From Bondarzewia mesenterica (taxonomy: Eukaryota; Basidiomycota; Agaricomycetes; Russulales; Bondarzewiaceae), in the NCBI GenBank assembly GCA_004802705.1, contig SGPL01000041.1:1-64000 (forward strand): 64,000 bases of DNA, in the 5' to 3' direction. The position numbers and the translations under genes were made by a program. Shown here piece by piece: positions 34,541 to 44,651 of this stretch (positions are counted from its first letter, which is position 1; each line of letters begins with the position of its first letter). A model generated the notes under the pieces. The model made no database searches and was not told where the DNA came from. It saw nothing but the letters and a program-made list of their open reading frames with translations.

Positions 34541-35730
34541 AAGGGGGGAAGGGGACGTTACGGTGGTAGGTGTTGCAAGCAGAGTGCTTCGAGCGCGCAT
34601 CCGCGGTCGGCGAGTGAATGAACTTGGGGCGTGCGTGCATTTACCGCGGGGGGAGGGAGTATAAGGGAGTCGGACCATTGTGCGGCGGTGTGAGACGGAA
34701 GTCAATCGATCGCGTCAAAGAACGATTGAAAAGAAAGTGCATAGTCAGTTTTTATGGGATAGAATAGAATAGGACGTGTGAGATGGGACGTCACCGCCAA
34801 GCTTGTACCGCGTCGGTGCTAGGCGGGCGGAGTGCTTTCGTCGGACACCTAGGGTCCTGGTCCTGCGCTTTGGGTTTGCGGGTAGCCATTTTTGCCGTGC
34901 GACGTAGAACATGTGGAAATGCTATGGCGACCGTGGTTTATCAAGAACCAAGTGTTGAAGGAAGATGGCAGATAATCCCTCGCTGAGAGTGTCGTGGGTG
35001 ATCAAAGTCAAAGACGGGACGGAGCGCTCCAGTTGATCAGAGGCAAGGCGCGATGGCAGAAGAGTGTCGTCGTCGTCTTTAGCATTCTGTATAAGAGATG
35101 GTTTACGGTATTTCAGTCCAGAAAATATGCTAGAGCGTCTCACCTCTCGAGTGCCGCTTGCAAGCATCGTACCCTACGCGCGCCCAAGTTCACATCACGC
35201 ACTACCTTTCTTAGCCTCGTCCATTCCATATCAACGTCGTGTAATGCACGTCGGTCGGCGAGGAAGATGGACATAGACACACCAAACACCGAACTGCTAA
35301 AACACTGAACGCCGAGCAAGGACAAAGCAAAGAACGTATGCCTGTATCCCCATCTGCGCGCCATGAGTCTCGCTCCGCCCTCGGACGTGCTGACAGCTGT
35401 ACGAGAAAGAGCTATCCGCCTCTAAACACTATAATCGCATCGTCGAGGGCTTTGAAAGCAACATGCACGACGGGAGCAGGGTTGTTTCGAGGCATATCAA
35501 TCGGTCTCTTTCGAAGCTCTAGTGGGATGTAAAAGCCTGAAGGAAGGATTATTGAAAGTCCTAATTTGTCGTACTCGACGGGATGGCGGTTGGGACCGAG
35601 TCGCGAAGGCGGAGAAGCGAGATAACGGATAACGGAGTGTATTTGGCCAGCTACGCTGACTAAGCAGCTCAGGTAATTACGGTAAACTACCTCGTTGGCT
35701 CGTCGATTCGGGCGGTTATACGATAGAGTA
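34541..35730. other. possible decayed minus-strand coding sequence, not recognised
   Basis: A 116-codon frame at 35412-35762 (LGLSIILPSGFYIPLELRKR) and one at 35140-35364 could be exons of a broken gene. No domain is recognised and no intact structure can be built. Confidence 0.3.
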
Positions 35731-35760
35731 AGTGGGACGTTGGCCGGACTAGCACTCCAC
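35731..35760 (+). repeat. 30-bp perfect direct repeat, copy 1
   Basis: AGTGGGACGTTGGCCGGACT followed by AGCACTCCAC; repeated without change at 35876-35905. Confidence 0.9.
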
Positions 35761-35875
35761 AACCTATGTAGTAGTCACACAGGCCCACCGGTGGGGACAA
35801 TATCGCGTGTGAATGGAGAAAGGTTACGGTAGAGGAAAAAGGAAGAAGGAAGAAGTAAAAGTAAATGACACTGAC

Positions 35876-35905
35876 AGTGGGACGTTGGCCGGACTAGCAC
35901 TCCAC
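35876..35905 (+). repeat. 30-bp perfect direct repeat, copy 2
   Basis: Same 30 bases as 35731-35760, 145 bp downstream. It could be a long target duplication or a local copy event. Confidence 0.9.
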
Positions 35906-36224
35906 CATGTACATTGCGTACCGTCACCGGTGATGCTACATCATTGTCGACAGGGCTATGTGAAGGAGAGATAATATGGCAAAGATCGAATGAACAGCGA
36001 AGAAACAAGCTCCATCTCTTCAAGATAGGAGCTTGACTTCGCAAGGTTGCGCGACGGTACTTGCGCGAAAAGTGGACAAGCTGGAAGATGCTGTGAAAAG
36101 CTGGTGGTGATGATGGTGGGGGGGTGGGTGGCGGTGGACCGTAGTAATGGACGGTGGTAGTGGTGCCCTCGGGTTGATGTCAAGCGTCACGTGCCGAAGG
36201 CCGTTCTTCGAACCTCGTGCGTCA

Positions 36225-36279
36225 TGATGACGCACTGCGCGCGCCGTCCTCGGAAACCGGAGCGCGTAGTGCGTCATCA
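36225..36279. repeat. TGACGCACTACG foldback repeat, copy 3, best preserved
   Basis: A 55-bp hairpin: TGATGACGCACTGCGCGC on the left and GCGCGTAGTGCGTCATCA on the right, one mismatch over 18 bp. Just before it, GTGCGTCATGATGACGCAC is itself a near-palindrome. Confidence 0.8.
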
Positions 36280-37135
36280 GTACCCACTTGCCTGGATGAG
36301 CCTTCGGTTGGGTGCCACTTCCGAACCTATTCTCTTTTTCTCTTACCAAACCATATTTCTTCCCTCTGACCCCGCAACCGACGCCGCCTCCGCCATTGAG
36401 AGCCGCCCACGGCAGCACGGAAACCACTCAAGCAATGCCAATTCGGACGGACAGAGCATCTAGCGCCTCCGCGACCTCTGACACGTCCCTCCCCGATTCA
36501 CTTACCAACGACCGGATTGCTTTCGGAAAATGGAAAGGACGCACGAGCTCAAAATACCAAATTCGCGAGCCCGACCCTACGTAGACTCGACAGGCCAAGA
36601 TGGGGAGCGAGCTTGCACCGGCATCCCTTTTTTGTGGTCCGGCGTCCGGCGATGCTGAACGTTTCGCACTTCCTCTCGTAAACAAGCGCCCGCCGGTCAA
36701 TCGCGCGACCCCCATCTGGGCCAGGGATGGAGGGGTGGCCGCCTTTCGGAGTGAGGTACAAGTTGGACAAGACAGTGAGGGGGGGAGGCCACAGAGATAT
36801 GCATCGTTACATATGCTCACCTTCTAAGGAGAAAGAAGTTCCCCAATTCCCGCATAGGTGATATGATTAAAGCTCCCAAGCCCTCTCGAGGTCCTCATTT
36901 TCCTCCTGTGCGGAATCGCCGCGGCCGTCCCACCGTCATCATCGTCACTACATCAGATATCCAAGCCCCTTGAGCTCCTTTTTTTCGGGGACAAAGTTGT
37001 TGGGACGATTTGCCGCAGGCGCTGAAGCTACTCCCGGGTGCCAGGCACTATCTCAAGTAGTCGACTCCCATGTGGGGCAGGGTGCATTCGGCACCTCCCG
37101 CCCGTGTTCCCTGAATACTTATCAAATCGCAAACG
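36280..37135. other. no gene recognised
   Basis: Short frames only. The segment near 36450-36584 (SDTSLPDSLTNDRIAFGKWK) is protein-like but isolated. Confidence 0.3.
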
Positions 37136-37800
37136 ATGCTGCCGCCAAGGCTCCGACGCTATGCTCGTTTGCCCTTGTCATTCATTGCCCATCTCTCAGT
37201 CAAACCTGGAGCTCATGTTCCCCGCGCGTTGTGTTGGAATGGAGCAGCCTCCGCACCATCTGGCCCGTCATCATCAACTTCTGTCGAGTCGTCGCCCGAC
37301 CTCGTCCCTCACTTCCTCTGTTCCTCCTCCTCGCGCTCTGCATGGTCTTCCTCCGCCCACACATGCCTCTTCTCTGCCAAGTCACACTCGACCGACCACT
37401 GTCCCTTTTGCCTGTCTTACCTCCCATATCTCTCCTACGTCCCATCTCCGACAACCTCGACTCCCCCTGTGAACCCACAACCTTCAACCTCGCTCCAATC
37501 ACAACACAGGGACAAGACCCACCCGACCGAGACGTTTCTCCGCATTCACCTCGCAAGTACTTCAACAACCGCAGCTGACGCAGTCGTCGCTGGTTCCCAT
37601 GCTCCTTCCTCGACTGCTCGAAGAGTGGAAGGCTTGGGTGGACCGGGTCGACGAGGTGGTGAACAAGGAGGGCGGGATGTTCGGCGGGGAGGTCGTCCGT
37701 GGGGTTTGCGCGGGCGAAGGGACATGACTTGGAGTCGTTGCGGGAGGTGCGGGATCAGTGGGCGTCCAAAGTAGGGTGGTTGGAATGCTGTGAAGACGGC
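37136..37800 (+). pseudogene. STS1/Cut8 proteasome tethering factor fragment
   Basis: STS1/Cut8 tethers the proteasome at the nuclear envelope. The characteristic order is kept: CLSYLPYLSYVPSP, QSQHRDKTHPTETFLRI, then in another frame LLPRLLEEWKAWVDRVDEVV and NKEGGMFGGEVVRG, then in a third frame AKGHDLESLREVRDQW and KVGWLE. The helices that fold into the Cut8 core are therefore split across three frames. The N-terminal, low-complexity half of the usual protein is only faintly suggested in the Pro/Ser-rich DNA above 37380. Frameshifts without intron signals mark it as dead. Confidence 0.75.
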
Positions 37801-37839
37801 GTCGTTGACAGCGGTTAGCTCTCGCGCAGTTCAGGTTGG

Positions 37840-38600
37840 CATGGACGTTAGCGCACTGGAGAAATGGGTCGAGTCGGTCAACTTACCCAGAGGTGTGGTA
37901 TCGCATTGTGCCCCAGTGCGGGATCTGGTGAACTGGTGGTAAGTCCGTAAAGCTTTTCTTCCGCACACCTGGCAAATTTCTGATCTTCATCCTTCAGTGC
38001 CTTTCTTCGATTACCGAGTTCGCAAGCCTCGCCGCCACAATTCGGACAGTGAAGCATTCGAATCGCTACTGGTAGGTAACCAACTTAACTTTTTAGCGTT
38101 CCACATTGAATTCATGCATTTCGTAGATGCACCGTGCCGTGCGCGACTGCAAGTACGAGGTCAACGAGGGCAGGATGACTGAGGAATGCAGCCAGTATCT
38201 CGCACAACTTGAGAAAGACTGGGAGCGTCACCGTGTTAAAACGGGGGGTATAAGTGTTTCGTCGAAAGTTATGTTAGTCTCGTGCCGTAAACTTCACAGC
38301 GCTCAATTGAGGATCAAGATGGGCGAGCGAGAGCGGGAGCGTGAAGAGATGTGTTCAAGTGTGAACGATGCAGATGGCATCGGAACCACTCCATCGACTT
38401 CGACTTCTTCCATGGAGTCCATAATACAATGCAACATCGACCTCCTTTTTGACCGTGACCAGGACGCATCAGCTTGGGAACCCGCAAGACCGCCAGACGT
38501 CCTTGGCGAGTTCCTCGACTCGCGGTACATGCTTCCGCTCGCCTTCCCTCTGACCCACGCATGCTGTCAGCATCGCCAAAGAAGCCCTTGAAGGAGGATG
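37840..38600 (+). pseudogene. unrecognised spliced protein fragment
   Basis: A frame through ALEKWVESVNLPRGVVSHCA can be followed over an intron (near 37920-37997) and another (38076-38126, donor GTAGGT, acceptor CGTAG) into MHRAVRDCKYEVNEGRMTEE, CSQYLAQLEKDWERHRV and a Glu/Arg-rich stretch. Retained introns and non-random composition suggest another captured host-gene piece. The family is unknown to me. Confidence 0.35.
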
Positions 38601-39457
38601 ACGAGCAAGGGAGGAGCGTCGATATGAGGAGCGCAAGTCGGGCAAGCCGGAGGAGTTGGAACGGTATGCCGTGGTAGACCAGGACAGAGCGAATTCGACA
38701 GGTTGGGGCGGAGATGCTACACCGGGTCTACGGTATCGGCTTCGCTTCGAGGTGAACACGACCAATGTAGCCCGATGCAGATGGGCCTGAAGAAGATGAC
38801 CCTCCGATAACCCAGAGTCGACCACAGGCAAACCGAATCATCGAAGCAACCTATTCATACTGCACCCCAGCCAAATTCTTCCGATTCTAGTCCACATTCT
38901 CCGGTATCACGGCACTCTCCTTCGCACCTCTATACACAACGTCACCTCAACTCGCGCTGTCCTCTGTCAGATGTGATACGAAGAGGCTGCGAAAGCACTC
39001 ATGACGCCCAACCCTGAGCCTAGTTCCCCCTCGCTGCCGTGGCGCCTTCCACAAGGGAAAACGGACAATAGCAGAGACGCTCCGTAGCCCCCGTCGAGCT
39101 CGTCGTTTTGACGCGCAGTCAGAAGGTCCGCGCCGCGTCGCTGGCGGCCCAGGTTCTGTTTTCCACCCCTCCTTTATCTGACGACACCACCTTGCCAAGT
39201 CCCGGCACCCACGCCCACACCCACACGGCGTGCACTTGTGCACTTCGGCCGTGCGCAGTACGCGACTGTCTACACTGCTGGATAAGGGATCTCAGCCTCC
39301 GGAAGTGGTGACGCGTCCCAATGGCCGATTATATCGTTGGATCAGAGGGTCAGTTTTGACAATGCCACGGGCAAAGGAAAAGGAAAGAGGAAGGAGAAGA
39401 AAGAATTACTGGCTAGTTTGTATCTGTGTCTGCGACGCGCGCAGGTGATGTTTGTGC
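38601..39457. other. no gene recognised
   Basis: Only short frames. A fragment reading SASRASRRSWNGMPW near 38632-38675 stops at once. Confidence 0.3.
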
Positions 39458-39497
39458 CCGCACCGTTCTCTGGAACCGGAGCGCGTAGTGCGTCATT
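39458..39497. repeat. TGACGCACTACG repeat, half copy
   Basis: CCGGAGCGCGTAGTGCGTCA is the right arm of the 36225-36279 hairpin (identical there). The left arm is not recognisable. Confidence 0.55.
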
Positions 39498-39839
39498 GTT
39501 GCTTCTCACATCCTTTAATCCCTCGCTGCAGTTATCAGCAACTTCCTCCTCGCGTACTTGCACTTTGTCGACATCGAGGCCTTCTCTTATATTCTCACAC
39601 TGGCATTAAATTTCTTAAAAACAGCCAATGCAAACGTTCGCCTGGGTTCAATCACCCTTTTCAGAGTTCTTCTGGGAAAAAGGCGCTCGAGAGCAAGGAG
39701 ATTGCCGTTACGGAGCTTCTGAATTACGATTCCCGTAATAGGGAATCGTTCTTTTACCGTAGAGCCGCCCAAATATCTGGATTTCTATTCACTTACTTGT
39801 CGAACAGGTTCTTGAACTTCGGGACTTAGGACTGCAAAC

Positions 39840-40455
39840 TCTGCCACGATAAAAACCCTCGTCTTCAAACTGCAAAACAGCGACGCTCGTGTCGGTCATC
39901 CTTATCGCGCGTGATAAGACGGAGACGAACTCGGGCGCAGCGGGCAAGAAACTGAATTTGAAGGAACTTAGACTCGCATCGCAGGACTTGCTTTCTGGGT
40001 TTTTCTCGCTGGACAAAAACTCTCGTATGTTCTCATTGATTCCTCGAGTACTGAAATTAGGGTGGCAAACTTTGTTAATCCCCCCCCTGCTCTGGACGCT
40101 CAAACTTTCTCCAAGGTTGTCACCGTCGTCGATGCACCCCTCGTTACTTCTACGGTCCCGCTTGCTATGCGCGCTTCCTCCTCAAACTCAGCACTCTTCC
40201 TTTCTGGAAAGGACATTCTCGCATACCTCCGCACGCTCAATACCTCTGATACCAAAATAATTGAGATCGACTTTGCCGCGCTCAAGGCAGGAACCGCGGC
40301 AGGTGCTGTTCCTCAGGCCAAGACGGAGAGGAAAGAGAAGGAGGCGGATTATACTGCGTGGTACACCAACGTGTGTCTGACGTCGATTCATAGTCGTGAC
40401 TACATGTTCAAGGCAGATTGCGAGTAGGTTCTGATAAAGGCAGACATACAGGGTC
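39840..40455 (+). pseudogene. cytosolic prolyl-tRNA synthetase N-terminal fragment
   Basis: Fungal prolyl-tRNA synthetase carries a YbaK-like editing-type domain before the catalytic core. KTLVFKL, then after a one-base frame slip TATLVSVILIARDKTETNSG, GKKLNLKELRLASQDLLSGF and FSLDKNS follow that domain. Across an intact intron (donor GTATGT at 40025, acceptor TTAG) comes VANFVNPPPALDAQTFSK, ALFLSGKDILAYLRTL and IIEIDFAALKA. KEADYTAWYTN splices over a second intron to VLIKADI, the start of the catalytic domain, and similarity ends there. The aminoacylation core and anticodon domain are missing. Confidence 0.85.
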
Positions 40456-41030
40456 TTGTTGCGCTGGAGGGCAGGTGAATTCAGGGCCTCGGAACAAAAG
40501 GTATGTCTTGATCTCATCTTGTTTCACCACCATGTTGATCTTTCTTTTTCAAAGATCAGATCCAATCACAATGTCTTGCTGGAATGCGGGATATGGAAGT
40601 GCAGGTACCGGTTCGGGATGAAGAAGCCGAGGTCGAGGACAGTCCGTTCGGTCTACGTGGGGATGCGGATTTGGGGTATGGACATCGGAGATGGGCATCA
40701 TCCTTGAGGGATCAGGGAATGAGTGATGGAGATAGTGGTGGGGACGTGTGGGTGGAAGCGGAAGCGGATATGTTGGAGATGGTTTGGGTAGCGCAGCATA
40801 TCGGGGAGGTCGAGGGCGTCGTCGGCTGAGGTCCTCAAAGAATTAGTGACTCCAAGCCTGATTCTCTTCATCCCAATTTCATCTACTCTCCCACGTCTTT
40901 TCTGACAGAGACTCGGGATACATGTCCACTGACAATACTGATTCGACAGAGCACACCACACATCATGCAGTCACCAATACAGATTGTGACGCCCCCCCGT
41001 CCTTAGGTCACGCGACAAAGCAATGACGAT
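40456..41030 (+). other. acidic open frame of doubtful origin
   Basis: A frame at 40584-40829 is acidic (PVRDEEAEVEDSPFG, EAEADMLEMVWVAQHI) but ends without a recognised domain. The segment GYMSTDNTDSTEHTT near 40918 may be the upstream part of the SEC2 relic. Confidence 0.3.
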
Positions 41031-41039
41031 GCACGAGCA

Positions 41040-41470
41040 TTGGTGATCGTCTCTCTGCACCCGCAAGTCCAAGACCTCTTTTCCCAGGTAATACAATTCG
41101 ACAATAAACTCATTAAATCATACGATCACGTTTCTGACCTCGAACATGACCTCCATGTCTCTCAGAATCTCCGCACATCCTCCCTCAAGATCTCGCAATG
41201 CGAGCTCGAACACACCCAGCATCTCTCTGCGCTCAATACTGGCTTGTTGGTTGAGAAGGCACAGGTGACGGCGGAGCTCATGCGGCTCATGGAAAAGGCG
41301 ACGGATGAGGCTGTGCAGAGGGGTTTAACGGAGGGTGTGCGAGCGGAGACTGAGAAGGATTTGGATGACCTCAGCACGAGGCTGTTCAACTAGGCCAATA
41401 CCATGGTCGCAGAGGCACGGTTCGAGCACAAGGCGGAGGATGTGGAGCGCGCGCTCAAAGAGGCTGGGGG
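41040..41470 (+). pseudogene. SEC2-type Rab GEF coiled-coil fragment, part 1
   Basis: SEC2 activates the Rab GTPase SEC4 through a long coiled coil. QVQDLFSQVIQFDNKLIKSY, HVSDLEHDLHVSQNLRTSSL, LNTGLLVEKAQVTAELMRLM, KDLDDLSTRLFN and ANTMVAEARF follow that domain in one frame. A single TAG at 41391-41393 falls where the family has Gln (N-Q-A-N-T), so it is a probable CAG-to-TAG change. At about 41470 the coiled coil is cut by foreign sequence. Confidence 0.8.
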
Positions 41471-41472
41471 CC

Positions 41473-41625
41473 AAGTCTCCCGGGGTCATCATCCTCGAGC
41501 ACGAGCTCACGAACGACACCGTTCAGGCTTACAAGGACACCTACCCGCCCATGCAATCTAACAACTGGCAGACCGAGTCCATCGCGCGCATCGATGGCAG
41601 CAACAAGCCGTATCAAAATGCAGAC
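41473..41625 (+). pseudogene. chitin deacetylase fragment inserted in the SEC2 relic
   Basis: SPGVIILEHELTNDTVQAYK, DTYPPMQSNNWQTESIARID and GSNKPYQNAD match the last strand-helix-strand part of fungal chitin deacetylases (polysaccharide deacetylase fold), where ILEHEL and PYQN-like motifs are typical. It is 51 codons long and open. SEC2-like sequence lies on both sides, so this piece is embedded in another gene's fragment. Confidence 0.7.
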
Positions 41626-41737
41626 GGGCCAGGTCGTTGGGCTCTTGTGGCAGCAGATTCAGGGTTTGCAGGATGAGAAGGAGGAGTCGGAGTGGAGGTT
41701 GGATGAGCTGGCCATTATTACCGGGAAGCAAACCTGA
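41619..41737 (+). pseudogene. SEC2-type fragment, part 2
   Basis: TGQVVGLLWQQIQGLQDEKE and ESEWRLDELA resume the SEC2 coiled coil in a different frame after the chitin deacetylase piece. The frame ends at 41737. Confidence 0.6.
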
Positions 41738-41789
41738 AGTCGACCCTCTTTCACTTTCACTCTTCTCCCTTCCTCTCCATGCACCTCGC

Positions 41790-41975
41790 TCACGTCGTTT
41801 GACCGTGGCGGAGCTTTGCGTTGACCCTGCACGTCTCTAATATTGCCTTTTCGAAACAACGGGCCCTGGCGCTCCTCTAGCACGTCACTAACCCGCCGTT
41901 TCGACAGGATGGACACGACGGGCCCTCGCGCTCACGTAGCAGGTCCCTAACCCACCGTTTCGACCGTGACGATAA
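41790..41975. repeat. degenerate minisatellite, 2-3 units
   Basis: Units contain CCGTTTCGAC...CGACGGGCCCTCGCGCTC, GCAGGTCCCTAACCC and related words, about 60 bp each. It belongs to the same family as 43660-44260. Confidence 0.7.
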
Positions 41976-42067
41976 TCAGCTATGCAGTAGTTACCAAAAC
42001 GGGTGGACCACAGACAACGACATTGCGAAAGAAGCTCCCATCCGATCCCCTTGACTGTTTCTACAAC

Positions 42068-42446
42068 ATGAATCTGAGTACTCACTTCAGAGATTTCGGA
42101 AAGCAGGTAGGCATGGCAGATGCCAAGAGCTTAGGGGACATTTACAACAATACAAGTAGGTTCCAGTTGTGCCTTTCAACATACAAATTGATTTCAACAA
42201 ATCTCCTAGGAGCGTCGGCGACGACGAATGTGGGCTCGGCACGGGCGAATGTTGCTGGTACCTTTGTGAATGCCTTAATGCTGGGTTTGGTAAAGATAAG
42301 TCGATGGTTGAGGCAAAGGAAGGCAGCAGTTGGATTTACAAGAACAAAGATCTTGGTGCGTGTTACCATTGTCCTCGTTATCGAAACACGTTCTTCCGAG
42401 GGGACAGGCATCATGTCTACCGCCGCTAATCTCAGACTTACTAATT
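42068..42446 (+). pseudogene. RPN1: RPN1 (26S proteasome base subunit) fragment, part 1
   Basis: RPN1 is the large scaffold and ubiquitin-receptor subunit of the 19S particle. THFRDFGKQVGMADAKSLGD and IYNNT splice (donor at 42152, acceptor CCTAG near 42209) to RASATTNVGSARANVAGTFV. A frame slip follows, then NAGFGKDKSMVEAKEGSSWI and YKNKDLG, another intron (42356 to about 42400) and GIMSTAANLRL, all in RPN1 order. A stop follows at 42446 where RPN1 continues. The introns are kept, so this is a DNA-level copy. Confidence 0.85.
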
Positions 42447-43403
42447 AACACCGGCGTATTGCAGCTCTTGCTTGCGCGAGCAATGGGTGGGTTGGAGCAA
42501 CCTACGGCGCAAATTTCCCAGTGTATGCTCGAGGTGTAGGCAGCATAAGCTTCATGTAGAAAAAATCTGCCCGCTAACACGTGTCCCATGCCGTCTTTCG
42601 GAATTAGAGGGACTGCTGTAGCCGTCATCTGTCAGGCAGTCGTGTCTGATAATCGTCTGGTTCGGAACGCAAGCCTAACGGGGAATGTGTCCATGTGACT
42701 AGATCTGTTCATGTGACTAGATCCGTTCAAGGGCTTGGTCCCTCGTCCAGATTTGTTGCTCATACAAACCAAGTTTATGCTTAGGCTTAGCGCAATCTGG
42801 CCTTCGTTCAAGGCCTTCCCTCGCATCCGCTCAGGTCAACTCGTCGCAACTTCTTTGTTTCTTGTATGTCTTCCTAGTATGATATACAAGTTCGAAGGCC
42901 AACTCACGGCGGTTTCCTCTCATTCTCAATCTTCTATATAATATAGCTACCATTGCTGTGGATCCACATTTCGAAGTTGTGTTACCTTTTTGTGGTGGAG
43001 GTGGTGATAATGACATTCTTCTCCCCTTGAATATTTTCACTTTCCTTGACTGCTCAGAATTTTCATCTGCTTTATAGCCGAATTTCGGGCTCACCTCGTG
43101 TAAGTCTGGATCCTGTATAAACCTTCCTACCAGCTGCTAATATTTTCTTTGGGTGAATGTTAGTCGGGTGGGCAGTTGGACAGCGCACGGGCTTGGTCCC
43201 TAGTTCAGTCAGGGAACCCATGTCAGCGGGACGCCCACGGCAGTTGCCTTCTTCTCCACAATGGCATCGGCAATTGCATCCAAGGCCACGCTCTCTTTGA
43301 ACATCGCCGTGCATCATCCACCATTTCCCCCCTCAGCTCCGCTCTACCCCCGCTGACCAGATTGATATCAGGACTTCATTCGGTACGCCAAATCTCCAAG
43401 CTG
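42447..43403. other. about 0.95 kb insertion splitting the RPN1 relic
   Basis: RPN1 sequence stops at 42446 and resumes near 43404. The insert has short frames (VLQLLLARAMGGLEQPTAQI; RIRSGQLVATSLFLVCLPSM) that may be another unknown gene fragment. No inverted repeats or target duplications are obvious to me. Confidence 0.5.
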
Positions 43404-43620
43404 AGTCTCTTGGGAGACGCGACATCGGATTGAGTTACATCGATAAATACACGTATTCGTCAGACCGGGAGTATATCAAAGTACGCTCTTTTCCTTCAAA
43501 TGCTTCAGTTATAGATCCTTTGACTTGATTTTTTCCGGCTGGTGCTCTGCTCGCGACAGGCCTCTTGAATACAGGCATGAGGCGGAACACCGGCACTGCT
43601 CCGAGAGTATGCCGAAACAA
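43404..43620 (+). pseudogene. RPN1: RPN1 fragment, part 2
   Basis: RDIGLSYIDKYTYSSDREYI followed by Lys matches the RPN1 segment just after part 1 (WDTDVGLSHVDKYTY-type). After an intron (donor GTACGC at 43481, acceptor GACAG at 43559) GLLNTGMRRN corresponds to the next GALLATGILN-type repeat helix. Sequence then merges into the minisatellite. Confidence 0.7.
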
Positions 43621-43659
43621 TCCAGTTCAGCTCAAGACGAGCGCAATTGTTGGCCTGGG

Positions 43660-44260
43660 CTTTGCGTATTCAAGTTCTCGAGACAACGGGGACTCGCGCT
43701 CATACAGTATGCCCCTCAGCCCCGTTGTTTTGGCACGATGGCTTGCTGAGAATGTCGCCGCCCTGCCGTTTTCGCAGGGCAGGGCTTTGCGCTCGTCCAC
43801 TCCGTCCTGTACGTTACGGGGCTTCATACGCTCCTATCTCGTTCCCAAACCCTTCACATCGAAACAATGGAGCTTTGCGCTCATGCCGGTCCCCGTCGTT
43901 TCGACATGAAGGGACTTTGCGCTCACCTACTCATTTCCGTCCCTGTTAGTTCGGCATGACGGGCTTTGTCCTCGCACAACATGCCCCCCATCACCGTCAT
44001 TTCAGCACAACGGGATTCTATCATCGCACGACAGGTCCCAGCCCCGCTGTTTGATACGACGGGGCCTCATTCTCGTACAGTACCTCCCTGCACGGCCGTT
44101 TTATGATGCCGCAGTGGTGTGCTCACTGTCCACGCCCTTTCCATGCCATTTTCTATACGGCAGGACTTTGTACACACTAGCAGGTCCCTAGCCTCATTAT
44201 TTTGAGGGGGCAGGGCCTTGCGCTTACCCGTTCTATTTCCATCCCCATTATTTCCAGACC
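43660..44260. repeat. degenerate minisatellite, about nine units
   Basis: Units near 60-66 bp repeat the pattern CCCGTCGTTTCGACACGACG, GGGCTTTGCGCTC, then a CAGGTCCCTAGCCCC-like link. Each has an internal palindrome around GTCGTTTCGACACGAC. Units are diverged and vary in length. Short frames inside are artefacts of the repeat. Confidence 0.75.
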
Positions 44261-44651
44261 GTGGCCTACTTAGATTTGCAGCACTTAGCTTGTAGTGCTC
44301 GCTCTATTTTGTATCGACTAAGTTTGGGGGACCTTGATTCAATAGATACCCATTTTTTTTCGCAACAGAGATTTTTGAAATTTAAAATTATAAAGCTAGG
44401 GATTCCTAATAACTACACTCATTAGACGGGAGATTAGCATCTGCAACAGCCCTCTCTTAACGAGTTATAAAATTGTAGTAAATTAAGTAGTTGACTAAAG
44501 TCAAACTAGAGTCTCCAATTTAGGAGGGGGGTCCAAAAAAAAGGCCCGCAACTCTGGCTTAAGTAATGATTTCTCTAATGGGAAATCCAGTGCGACCGTT
44601 CCATTCAGTCTCCCTTTAAGAAAAGCCAACGACTCTACCCTTGAGTTAAAT
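44261..44651. other. AT-rich upstream region of the OrsD-like gene
   Basis: A composition change to AT-rich DNA occurs at about 44290. No coding sequence; it presumably carries the promoter of the gene starting at 44652. No clear TATA box could be chosen. Confidence 0.4.
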
